Below are positions 1 through 6,220 of a stretch of DNA of 6,220 nucleotides, one piece after another (position 1 is the stretch's first letter; each line of letters opens with the position of its first letter). Source of the stretch: Gammaproteobacteria bacterium (GTDB taxonomy: Bacteria > Pseudomonadota > Gammaproteobacteria > Pseudomonadales > Azotimanducaceae); contig JAUIKX010000219.1 in NCBI GenBank assembly GCA_030430515.1, positions 1 through 6,220 on the forward strand, written 5' to 3'. Both the position numbers and the translations under genes were made by a program. The notes beneath the pieces are model-generated. The model saw only the letters and a program-made list of their open reading frames with translations. It searched no databases and was not told the origin of the DNA.

Positions 1-603
1 GCCGATGAGGTCAAAGCCAGCAGCACAGAGGCGATCAGCGAGATGCGCGCCGCGGGCAGAAATCCCTACGTCATTCCGGCCGGCGGCTCGAGCGCGACGG
101 GCGCTCTGGGCTACGTGCGTTGCGCATTCGAACTTGAGCAACAATGTCAGAACCTGGGTATCGAACCCGGTTACGCGGTGCACGCATCGTCCAGCGCGGG
201 GACGCAGGCAGGGTTGAGCTACGGTCTGGCTGCCGCGAACAGCAGCATGAAGAGCTATGGTGTAAACGTCTATCACACTGAGAACAGCAAGCTGGAGGAC
301 GCCGTCCGTTCCCTCTGTGCCGAGCTCGACGCACGTTTAAAGCTGCGCCACGAGATACCGCTGCACTTCGACCATCGGTATCTCGGTGAGGCCTACGGCC
401 TGCCCACCGATACCTGCATCGAGGCCATCAAAATGGCGGCGAGCCTCGAAGGTGTGCTGTTCGACCCGGTATACAGCGGCAAAGCCCTGGGCGCCCTGAT
501 CGACCTCATCGCCATCGGCGAGTTTTCAGGCGAAAGTGACATCGTTCTGATCCACACCGGCGGCGCGGCAACGCTGGCAGTCTACGACAACGCGTTTGCT
601 TGA
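1..603 (+). CDS. D-cysteine desulfhydrase / ACC deaminase family PLP enzyme (5' truncated by window edge)
   Basis: The frame is open from base 1 and ends at TGA 601-603, giving the last 200 residues. Family members are about 330 residues, so roughly 130 N-terminal residues, including the PLP-binding lysine, lie outside the window. Visible family motifs are IPAGGSSATGALGY near residues 25-38, a phosphate-binding loop SSSAGTQAGL at about 63-72, the DPVYSGKA segment with the family's conserved tyrosine at residue 158, and the closing IHTGGAA motif. The closest match I can recall is E. coli DcyD, which splits D-cysteine into pyruvate, sulfide and ammonia in the cytoplasm. The same fold includes ACC deaminase and L-cysteate sulfo-lyase (CuyA), and the visible part does not settle the substrate, so no symbol is given. 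The 3' end overlaps the opposing Nudix gene by 22 bp. Family call is strong; substrate is uncertain. Confidence 0.9.
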   Translation, partial: ADEVKASSTEAISEMRAAGRNPYVIPAGGSSATGALGYVRCAFELEQQCQNLGIEPGYAVHASSSAGTQAGLSYGLAAANSSMKSYGVNVYHTENSKLEDAVRSLCAELDARLKLRHEIPLHFDHRYLGEAYGLPTDTCIEAIKMAASLEGVLFDPVYSGKALGALIDLIAIGEFSGESDIVLIHTGGAATLAVYDNAFA

Positions 604-1109
604 CCCATCAGATCCAGACGCGCGAGCTCTGATGCAAACCAGGGCGTGAAGCGCCCGGGTGTTCTAAGCCAGCGGGCCAACTGCGTGGTCGTGACATAGC
701 GCAGCTCGGCCACCTCTGCCGGGTCCGGCCGGAACGGGCCGTCGTGAAGTAGCAGGAACGCCTGCTGGATCTCCCTGTCCACCTGCCCTTCGTGACCTCT
801 GCTGGTGTTGCGCACGATCTCGCCCACGGGTTCAGGAACAGCAGCCAGCCCGAGCTCCTCCTGAAGTCCGCGCGCCGCGCCGTCGGCGAAGCTTTCCCCA
901 GGCTTCAGGTGTTCGCCCACCGCGTAGTCCCAGCAACCTGCGTAGAGGTCTTTATGCAGAACACGCTTCTGCAGCAGCATATGGCCAAGCGTTGAGAAGA
1001 CGAATACGTGCGCCGACCGGTGCCAGAGTCCCAACCGATGGACCTCGCCACGCGGAACCAGACCGAGCGGTCGATCATCATCATCAAAAGCTTCGAAGTG
1101 CTCGGTCAT
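582..1109 (-). CDS. Nudix hydrolase with a variant Nudix box (IDI/YfcD-like)
   Basis: This encodes 175 residues from ATG 1109, ending at TAG 582-584. A conserved N-terminal segment (DDRPLGLVPRGEVH) precedes the Nudix fold, with HRSAHVFVF at 30-38, LLQKR at 45-49 and KDLYAGCWD at 53-61, a pattern typical of YfcD and isopentenyl-diphosphate isomerase-like Nudix proteins. The Nudix helix is R80-G-L-Q-E-E-L-G-L88. E84 and E85 are kept, but the first metal-binding Glu of the consensus REUxEE is Gly81, and the leading box Gly is Glu66. The protein probably acts on a diphosphate-linked substrate in the cytoplasm; the substrate cannot be told. ATG 1109 was chosen over an in-frame GTG at 1133 because GAAGA lies about 9 nt upstream of the ATG, while the GTG has no Shine-Dalgarno and would reach nearly to the next gene's start. 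It is divergent from the molybdoenzyme gene. Confidence 0.85.
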   Translation of the reverse strand: MTEHFEAFDDDDRPLGLVPRGEVHRLGLWHRSAHVFVFSTLGHMLLQKRVLHKDLYAGCWDYAVGEHLKPGESFADGAARGLQEELGLAAVPEPVGEIVRNTSRGHEGQVDREIQQAFLLLHDGPFRPDPAEVAELRYVTTTQLARWLRTPGRFTPWFASELARLDLMGQANALS

Positions 1110-1147
1110 TTGGTAATCTTCAGGTGCAAACACCGGGGAGAATCACA
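1110..1147. promoter_or_regulatory. Divergent intergenic gap between Nudix and molybdoenzyme genes
   Basis: Only 38 bases separate the two divergent start codons. The gap holds the ribosome binding sites of both genes: a weak GAAGA on the - strand and a strong GGGGAG on the + strand. There is no room for two complete promoters, so at least one promoter must lie inside the opposite gene. A TGGTAATCT sequence at 1111-1119 resembles an extended -10 box on the + strand, but no convincing -35 partner was found. No operator-like palindrome is evident. Confidence 0.4.
1135..1140 (+). promoter_or_regulatory. Ribosome binding site for the molybdoenzyme gene
   Basis: GGGGAG lies 7 nt before GTG 1148. 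It fixes the start at that GTG, against the longer open frame that extends upstream to 992 and runs antisense through the Nudix gene. Confidence 0.75.
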
Positions 1148-3280
1148 GTGAGCACGAATTCTAGCAACGCCACACCACGAACGGTCCACACCTTCTGCCG
1201 CATCTGCGAGCCGACCTGTGCGCTCGTCGCCCAGGTGGACGAAACCCAGACCGTACGGCTGCTGCCGGATAAGTCGCACCCGGTGCACAAGGGCTTTGCA
1301 TGCCACAAAGGTCTGAACTTCACCGAAATTCACCACGACCCCGACCGGCTCAACGAACCGCTGAAACGCCGCACGGCGAAGACGGTACCTGCACAGTTCG
1401 ACCCCGTTTCCTGGGAAGCAGCAGCCCAGGACATCGCAGAGAAGCTCACCCATATTCAGAATACCTGGGGCGGTGAAAGCGTGGCGGTCTACAACGGCAA
1501 CCCCAGCGCTTTCAACAGCACCGCGCGGGTCGGCGCGCGCGCCTTTGCCTCTGCTGTCGGCATCAAGCTCGCTTTCGGATCGGGCACCCAGGATTGCGCC
1601 AACAAGTTCGCCGCCTCCGAGCAGGTATTCGGCACCGCCAATCTGCACCCGATCCCCGACTTCAAACACACCGACTACTTCCTCTCCATCGGCAGCAATC
1701 CGAAAATCTCACATGCGAGCTTCGTGCACATGACCAACCCCATGGGGCAGATTCGCGATGTCGTCAAACGCGGTGGCAAAGTGCTGCACGTGAACCCTCG
1801 CCGCATCGAGTCTGCGACACCGGCTACAGGCGACGTGCTGCAGATCAAACCGGATACGGATCTGTATTTTCTCGCGGCTCTGATCAACGAGATATTTGCC
1901 GCAGGTCTCGAAGACGCCGACCTGCTCTCTACACATGGGACAAACGTGGATGCACTCAAGTCGTTCGTGTCGCCGTACACTGCGGAACGCGTCGCAGGGG
2001 TGGTGGGCATTTCCGGCGACGAGATCCGTCAGGTTGCCACGGCATTCGCCTCGGCGAAGAGCGCCTCGGTTCACGCCTCAACCGGCATCAACATGGGCCG
2101 TCAGGGCACGCTGGCCTACTGGCTGGTGCAGATGCTGTCACTGGTCAGCGGCAACCTCGGGCGCCGCGGCGGCAATATCTACTCTCCTGGATACTTCCCC
2201 GCCGCTACCGTGGGCAAGCCGAAAACCGACGACCCGTTCTTCGATACGGAGTTCGGCAGCATCCGCCGCACCGCCGGGAGCCTGCCGGGTAACCTGCTCG
2301 CCGATTACATCGAAGCCGGCCACATCAAAGCGCTGTTCGTCATGTCGGGAAACCCGGTGCTGTCCATGGGCGGCGAGACCCGCATCCGCGAGGCGTTGAA
2401 AAAGCTCGACCTGCTGGTGGTGATCGACATCTATGCCGGCGCCACTGCGGAGCATGCAGATTTCGCGCTACCGGCCACGGACTGGCTGGAACGACCCGAC
2501 ATCAATTCGCTCGCGCTCGGTTTCCAGCCCGACCCTTACGTGCAGTACACCGATGCTGTAGTCGAGCCAATCGCCGAGCGCAAACCGGAATGGTGGATCT
2601 TCGCAAAGCTTCTGCAGGCCATGGGCCAGCCATCTCTGCTGGATCATGAAGCCCCGGACCCATTGAGCAAAATCGACCGGCAGCTGGCCTACAGCGACCT
2701 TTCCGTGCAGTCGCTGAAAGACAAGCCCGGGCACGTTCATCAGTTCGACGAGCCTGACCCCGACCTGCTGTTTGGCATCGCCGTCCAGCACGATGGTGCG
2801 AAGGTGGACTGCTGCCCGGCCCTGTTCGGCGAAGAGCTCGAGCGCGCGCATGAGATATTCGACGAGCTTTCGAACGAAAGCGATACCCAGCTCAAGCTGA
2901 TCACGCTGCGCACCAACTACATGGTCAACAGCTGGTTCCACAACGCGCCCTCGCTGAAACGTGATCATGCGCTCGACAATCCGCTGCACATGAACCCGGA
3001 GGATGCAGCGCGGCTTGGTTTCGACGAAACGAGTGAGGTACTCGTTCGCAACGACTACGGCACCATCACCGCCACAGTGAAGCTTGATGACACGCTTCGT
3101 TCAGGGGTGGTCGCCATGACCCACGGGTGGGGACATGGCGACAACCCGAGGTTCTCCGTTGCGAGCAATCACCCCGGCGTCAACGTCAATCAGCTGCTGC
3201 CTTCAGGTCCGGGCAGTTTCGAGCGGCTATCCAGCCAGTCTTTCATGACCGGCATCCCTGTGGAGGTATCAGCCGCCTGA
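1148..3280 (+). CDS. Molybdopterin-dependent [4Fe-4S] oxidoreductase (DMSO reductase superfamily, FdhF/BisC-like)
   Basis: This encodes 710 residues starting at GTG 1148 and ending at TGA 3278-3280. An N-terminal [4Fe-4S] domain uses C17, C20, C24 and C52 (CxxCxxxC then a distant Cys followed by H-K-G). The bis-MGD binding body follows, with VYNGNP near 116-121, SIGSNP, S334-GNLGRRGGN to 343, GNPVLSMGG, and the HADFALPATDWLE segment. A C-terminal dinucleotide-binding domain runs from about residue 582 (LRTNYMVNSWFHN, HGWGHG, GVNVN, TGIPVEV). There is no Tat twin-arginine signal and no membrane segment, so the enzyme should be cytoplasmic. No electron-transfer or maturation partner is adjacent. 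The Mo-ligand region reads QDCANKFAASEQVFG; C150 is a candidate protein ligand, but the alignment is ambiguous and an Ala, Ser or Phe could occupy that position. Family assignment is strong; substrate is unknown. The last 12 bases overlap the convergent kinase gene. Confidence 0.93.
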   Translation: MSTNSSNATPRTVHTFCRICEPTCALVAQVDETQTVRLLPDKSHPVHKGFACHKGLNFTEIHHDPDRLNEPLKRRTAKTVPAQFDPVSWEAAAQDIAEKLTHIQNTWGGESVAVYNGNPSAFNSTARVGARAFASAVGIKLAFGSGTQDCANKFAASEQVFGTANLHPIPDFKHTDYFLSIGSNPKISHASFVHMTNPMGQIRDVVKRGGKVLHVNPRRIESATPATGDVLQIKPDTDLYFLAALINEIFAAGLEDADLLSTHGTNVDALKSFVSPYTAERVAGVVGISGDEIRQVATAFASAKSASVHASTGINMGRQGTLAYWLVQMLSLVSGNLGRRGGNIYSPGYFPAATVGKPKTDDPFFDTEFGSIRRTAGSLPGNLLADYIEAGHIKALFVMSGNPVLSMGGETRIREALKKLDLLVVIDIYAGATAEHADFALPATDWLERPDINSLALGFQPDPYVQYTDAVVEPIAERKPEWWIFAKLLQAMGQPSLLDHEAPDPLSKIDRQLAYSDLSVQSLKDKPGHVHQFDEPDPDLLFGIAVQHDGAKVDCCPALFGEELERAHEIFDELSNESDTQLKLITLRTNYMVNSWFHNAPSLKRDHALDNPLHMNPEDAARLGFDETSEVLVRNDYGTITATVKLDDTLRSGVVAMTHGWGHGDNPRFSVASNHPGVNVNQLLPSGPGSFERLSSQSFMTGIPVEVSAA

Positions 3281-4672
3281 TGTCGCCGTGACGAAACCGG
3301 AGTATTTCGGCTGATCGATGGCGATCTGATTCACGACCGTCTGTCTGAGGTGGTGTGTCAGAGCCTCGTCATCGAGCGAAATTTCCGCAGCACGAATCTT
3401 CTGCACGAGCTGCATGCGCAGCTCTGCGAGCGTACCGCTCCGGCCGAGGACCGCCACGAGCCGTTCTTGCTCCTGACTTCGGTGGCGTTCGCCCAGCGCA
3501 AGGTCACGCATGACGATGTCCAGAGAGTTACCGGCAACCCTTGCCATGAAATTGGTACGCCCCTGCGTGGACGACATGACGTCCTCACGCAGAAAATCAC
3601 GCACCGATTTCACCAGTTCATCCACTCTGGGCATATCCGGATCGTTGCCTTCTTCCGCTTCAACGAGCGTCACCGGCCCGGGGATGAGCAGATTCACGCA
3701 GTCCACCTGGCACTCCGAAGAACGCCGGCCGATTGCCGGCCGCTCAACCGTTTTGTCAGGACCATTGCGGTAGTGTTCCGCCATACCCAGACAGCCAACG
3801 GCCCACCAGAACGACCCGAACACCTCCCAGAACTTCACCCGCTCCCGATCAACCGGCTCTCCCGAAACGCTTTCGTAGCCGGCAAACAGATCTTCGTAAG
3901 AGCCGAAGCCACCCACGGGAAGGTCGGTGCGACCGAAACGCCAGGAGTTGGTGCAGATCCAACCGAGATCCCGCATCGGGTCGCCGATGTGCGCCAGCTC
4001 CCAGTCCAGAACCGCAACGATACCTTCAGGGGAGAACATGACATTACCGTTGCGAAAATCGTTGTGTACCAGCTTGTCTTCAAAGCCTTCCGGCAGGTTT
4101 TCCAGAAGCCAGCGGCCTGCGTAGTCGATCATCGGCTGCGGTGTTTCGAAGGCTTTGTAACGCTCCCAGGTCTGCTCCACATACTCGCGAGGTGTGACTT
4201 TCTGGAGTAACTGGTCGAGCCCGGTTTCAGCCACATCAATAGCATGAATACGCGCAAGCGCTTCGCCGCACAAGCGAGCGAGTTCCGGCCGAATGTCGTC
4301 CAACTCTGGGGCGCGCACGATGCGTGCTCCCAGCGCCTCACCTTCGAGCCACTCCATGATGAAGCCTTCGCCGAGCCCATCTTCTTCGGTGAGCACATAT
4401 TCGACTCTGGGCTCAGGAACACCGGCCTCCAAGGCCAGCTGCATGAGCTTTGCCTCAACCGCGAGCCCTGGATTCACGCCAAGCGTCTCCACCCGTTCAC
4501 CACCGGGCGCCCGGCGCATACAGAGCAGCCGATCACCATCGGCTGTGCGCACAGTCAACCGATAGGTCTCCTGGCTGGCACCTCCCGACAGGCGCTCGTG
4601 AGAAACAAGCGCCTCCACAGAAGTCACCCGCTCCACGAGCACCCTCGCCAGCAAAGTTTCAAAATCCGCCAT
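3269..4672 (-). CDS. APH-like kinase (ACAD10/11 N-domain type) fused to a C-terminal DUF6285-like domain
   Basis: This encodes 467 residues from ATG 4672 to TGA 3269-3271. Residues 1-330 form an aminoglycoside phosphotransferase/choline kinase-type fold: glycine-rich loop SGGASQETY at 29-37, Arg53/Arg54 (MRR) where kinases usually have the beta-3 lysine, FIMEWLEGE at 104-112, catalytic loop H203-N-D205-FRNG-N210, and metal-binding D223-W-E225. This subgroup is not typical of drug-resistance enzymes; it resembles the kinase domain of ACAD10/ACAD11 and LvaA, which phosphorylate 4-hydroxyacyl-CoA. Residues about 345-455 (DELVKSVRDFLRED, then ARVAGNSLDIVMRDL) look like DUF6285, a domain of unknown function which, as I recall, is often a separate gene beside such kinases. 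The start lies one base after the stop of the upstream dehydrogenase and has no clear Shine-Dalgarno, so translational coupling is likely. An open frame extends upstream to 4975, but only as a shadow inside the dehydrogenase gene. Confidence 0.88.
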   Translation of the reverse strand: MADFETLLARVLVERVTSVEALVSHERLSGGASQETYRLTVRTADGDRLLCMRRAPGGERVETLGVNPGLAVEAKLMQLALEAGVPEPRVEYVLTEEDGLGEGFIMEWLEGEALGARIVRAPELDDIRPELARLCGEALARIHAIDVAETGLDQLLQKVTPREYVEQTWERYKAFETPQPMIDYAGRWLLENLPEGFEDKLVHNDFRNGNVMFSPEGIVAVLDWELAHIGDPMRDLGWICTNSWRFGRTDLPVGGFGSYEDLFAGYESVSGEPVDRERVKFWEVFGSFWWAVGCLGMAEHYRNGPDKTVERPAIGRRSSECQVDCVNLLIPGPVTLVEAEEGNDPDMPRVDELVKSVRDFLREDVMSSTQGRTNFMARVAGNSLDIVMRDLALGERHRSQEQERLVAVLGRSGTLAELRMQLVQKIRAAEISLDDEALTHHLRQTVVNQIAIDQPKYSGFVTATSGG

Positions 4673-4673
4673 A

Positions 4674-5948
4674 TCAGTCTTTGGTCTGCACGCCTTTGGG
4701 GGCTTTCTGGCCCATGAAACCGAACATGTAACCCGCAACCCGACGCATCTGGATCTCTTCAGCACCTTCGGTGATCCGGTAACGGCGATGATGGCGGTAG
4801 ATGTGCTCGAACGGCTTGTGCCGGGAGTAACCCAGACCACCATGCACCTGCATGGCCCGGTCAGCCGCTTCACAGCAGAGGCGGTTCGACCAGTAGTTAC
4901 ACTCGGAAACTTTGTCTGACACGGTAAACGCGCCGTACTTGTCCATCTGCCACGCGGTCTTGTGGATGAGCGCACGCAGCATGTCGCACTGGGTCTGCAG
5001 CTCTACGAGCGGGAACTGAATGCCCTGATTCGTTGCAAGTGCCTTGCCGAAGGGCTTGCGTTCTTTGGCGTATTTGACGCTTTCGTTGATGCAGAACTGC
5101 GCCGCGCCGAGGCTGGATGCCGCCTGACGGATGCGGTTTTCGTTGAAGAAATGCTGCACCACCTGCAGGCCACGTCCTTCTCCACCGAAAATGCTGCTGT
5201 GCGGCACCCGGACATCTTTGAAGGAAACCGTGCCATGGTCGGTGGGCATGTTGAACGTCCAGAGCATCTCTTCGATCTTCACACCATCGGCTTTCATCGG
5301 CGTCAGAAAGGCCGTAATTCCGTCGCCATCGCCGGCTTTGCCGCTGGTTCTCGCCATGACCATGTCGTACTGGGCCTTATGAATGCCGGTATTCCAGGTC
5401 TTCGCACCGTTGATCACCCACTCATCACCGTCTTTGACAGCGTTGGTTTCCATATGCGTCGCGTCTGAGCCATGGTCCGGCTCGGTGATGCCGAATGCGA
5501 AACCTTTTCGCCCTTCGGCCAGGTCTTCGATCCATTCCGCTTTCTGCTCGTCGGTGCCGTAACGAATCATGAGCATCAGGCCGACATTGTTGCCGACGAT
5601 CGAATGCTCGTTCTGAAGATCGTTGTGCAGCCCCAGCCCTTTCGCCGCAAGATGCTCGCGGATAATGGCCATCTCGAGATTCGTGCCGTCTTTGCCGCCG
5701 AACTCTTTGGGTTGCGCAAAGCGATAGTGACCCGCTTCATCTGCCAGACGTTTGACCTTGAACAGCAACCCTTCCCACTCTTCGTTGGGCAGGCCGCCAC
5801 GCTCCCAGTCGGTGCGGGCGTCTTCACGCCGATGATCGAAGAAGCGGATGTTGTCGTCCTGCTGCTCGATCGGCTTGATGGTGGTCTCAATGAAATCATC
5901 GAGTTCCTGAAGATAGTTGGCTAGCTTCTCTGGGATTTCGAAATCCAC
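4674..5948 (-). CDS. Acyl-CoA dehydrogenase family flavoprotein
   Basis: This encodes 424 residues from GTG 5948 to TGA 4674-4676, a normal family length. The order is N-terminal helical domain (about 1-145), FAD/substrate beta domain with FAFGITEPDHGSDAT at 150-164, AFLTPM at 213-218 and FKDVRVP at 243-249, then the C-terminal helical domain with RKPFGKALA near 297-305, QVHGGLGYS at 367-375 and RITEGAEEIQ at 391-400. Glu394 sits where MCAD has its catalytic base (the Glu of the YEG motif), so alpha-proton abstraction should be possible. The signature has His159 where Gly/Ser/Ala/Asn is usual. It would oxidise an acyl-CoA with FAD and pass electrons to ETF in the cytoplasm. It is the first gene of a two-gene unit with the APH-like kinase, which suggests an ACAD10/11-like or LvaC-like role on phosphorylated hydroxyacyl-CoA. 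That substrate is inferred from context. Confidence 0.93.
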   Translation of the reverse strand: MDFEIPEKLANYLQELDDFIETTIKPIEQQDDNIRFFDHRREDARTDWERGGLPNEEWEGLLFKVKRLADEAGHYRFAQPKEFGGKDGTNLEMAIIREHLAAKGLGLHNDLQNEHSIVGNNVGLMLMIRYGTDEQKAEWIEDLAEGRKGFAFGITEPDHGSDATHMETNAVKDGDEWVINGAKTWNTGIHKAQYDMVMARTSGKAGDGDGITAFLTPMKADGVKIEEMLWTFNMPTDHGTVSFKDVRVPHSSIFGGEGRGLQVVQHFFNENRIRQAASSLGAAQFCINESVKYAKERKPFGKALATNQGIQFPLVELQTQCDMLRALIHKTAWQMDKYGAFTVSDKVSECNYWSNRLCCEAADRAMQVHGGLGYSRHKPFEHIYRHHRRYRITEGAEEIQMRRVAGYMFGFMGQKAPKGVQTKD

Positions 5949-5953
5949 GCGTT

Positions 5954-5960
5954 CCCCCTC
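5954..5960 (-). promoter_or_regulatory. Ribosome binding site for the acyl-CoA dehydrogenase
   Basis: On the - strand GAGGGGG precedes GTG 5948 by about 5 nt. This supports the GTG start. The nearby ATG at 5962 is out of frame. Confidence 0.7.
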
Positions 5961-6220
5961 ATCTGATGGTTTCCGCTACATGATATGGCCTCAGCGCTCG
6001 ATGATGCCAGCATGACAGTGTCCCGCTTCTGTGGTTACCTTTGCCGATGCTGATGCGCACGCGGAAGGTGTAGTCGTCTCGCCAGCGGCCGAAGTAGTCG
6101 AAGTTCTCCAGCGCGAAGCCGAGCGGGTCGATCTTCTCGTGGCACGTCTTGCAGGACGGGTTGTCGGAGTGCAGCTGGAGCTTCTCGCGGAACGACAGCC
6201 CATCAAGTTGGCGGATCTCG
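5959..6220 (-). pseudogene. DUF1588-type (planctomycete cytochrome-c associated) protein fragment, C-terminally truncated and cut by window edge
   Basis: Reading from 6219 downwards there are 86 codons before TGA 5959-5961. The first 47 residues match the end of DUF1588: FREKLQLH, a haem-c type C23-K-T-C-H27 motif at 6139-6153, then IDPLGFALENFDYFGRWR. Proteins of this family, found in Planctomycetota, Verrucomicrobiota, Myxococcota and some proteobacteria, are large exported multi-domain proteins in which a DUF1585 domain of some 70-80 residues follows GRWR. Here only 39 residues follow, and they do not resemble DUF1585. Codons 7-59 end in G or C with one exception, while about half of codons 60-86 end in A or T, so true coding sequence appears to stop near 6042 and the rest is read-through into the upstream region of the dehydrogenase gene. 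It could be a decayed or transferred gene end or an assembly join. The family call is good; its status as a real gene here is doubtful. Confidence 0.6.

Noticed and set aside
1074..1087. Short ATC/CAT triplet repeat as a microsatellite
   Set aside because: It simply encodes the run of aspartates near the Nudix N-terminus and is only a few units long.
992..1147. Upstream extension of the molybdoenzyme reading frame
   Set aside because: It runs antisense through the Nudix gene, has no family-like sequence, and GTG 1148 has a strong Shine-Dalgarno just before the FeS domain.
3268..3315. Intrinsic terminator at the convergent gene ends
   Set aside because: The inverted repeat has a 32-base loop and neither arm is followed by a T-run, so it was not annotated as a terminator.
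3350..4210. Long + strand open frame of 286 codons opposite the kinase gene
   Set aside because: It is a mirror of the kinase coding strand with no recognisable domain or ribosome binding site; long antisense frames are common in GC-rich genes.
3269..4672. Antibiotic (aminoglycoside) resistance gene
   Set aside because: The fold is APH-like, but the pairing with an acyl-CoA dehydrogenase and the similarity to ACAD10/11-type kinases point to acyl-CoA metabolism.
4673..4975. N-terminal extension of the kinase frame up to 4975
   Set aside because: These about 101 codons are a shadow frame inside the dehydrogenase gene. The kinase homology begins just after ATG 4672.
4962..5924. Two + strand open frames of 168 and 150 codons opposite the dehydrogenase gene
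   Set aside because: They are antisense shadows of a well-conserved acyl-CoA dehydrogenase and show no independent protein features.
6004..6013. Small palindrome ATGCCAGCAT upstream of the dehydrogenase as an operator
   Set aside because: The arms are only 4 bp, which is within chance expectation, and no matching second site or promoter was found.
5991..6206. A 71-codon - strand frame at the right edge, rich in Ser, Thr, Arg and Ala
   Set aside because: It is low-complexity and out of frame with the DUF1588-matching reading, which has the CxxCH motif and coding-like third positions.

Overview
The window looks like chromosomal DNA from a moderately GC-rich proteobacterium, most likely a gammaproteobacterium from an environmental or marine-type lineage. 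This is inferred from the protein families and from Shine-Dalgarno-led GTG/ATG starts, not from any marker gene, so the taxonomy is tentative. There is no rRNA, tRNA, CRISPR array, insertion sequence or phage gene. Coding density is very high: neighbouring genes overlap or nearly touch, and no intergenic stretch exceeds about 300 bases.

Layout from left to right: (1) the C-terminal two thirds of a PLP-dependent enzyme of the D-cysteine desulfhydrase / ACC deaminase family on the + strand, cut by the left edge; (2) a Nudix hydrolase on the - strand whose 3' end overlaps the first gene tail to tail; (3) a 38-bp divergent gap, then a + strand molybdopterin (bis-MGD) and [4Fe-4S] oxidoreductase of the formate dehydrogenase/BisC-like superfamily, starting at GTG 1148; (4) converging on it with a 12-bp overlap, a - strand two-gene unit: an acyl-CoA dehydrogenase (GTG 5948) followed one base later by an APH-like kinase carrying a C-terminal DUF6285-like domain; (5) at the right edge, a - strand fragment of a DUF1588-type (planctomycete cytochrome-c associated) protein with a CxxCH motif, whose reading frame breaks off before the expected DUF1585 domain.

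Functionally, the clearest story is the coupled dehydrogenase/kinase pair. It resembles, as two separate proteins, the domain pairing of mammalian ACAD10/ACAD11 and the LvaA/LvaC steps of levulinate catabolism, in which a 4-hydroxyacyl-CoA is phosphorylated and then processed by an acyl-CoA dehydrogenase-like enzyme. A role in breakdown of hydroxylated acyl-CoAs is therefore a reasonable but unproven hypothesis. The molybdoenzyme, Nudix protein and PLP enzyme show no obvious pathway link to that pair. The oddest stretch is the right end: GC-ending codons are nearly universal there and stop abruptly near position 6042, which suggests a gene remnant, a transferred fragment or an assembly chimera.
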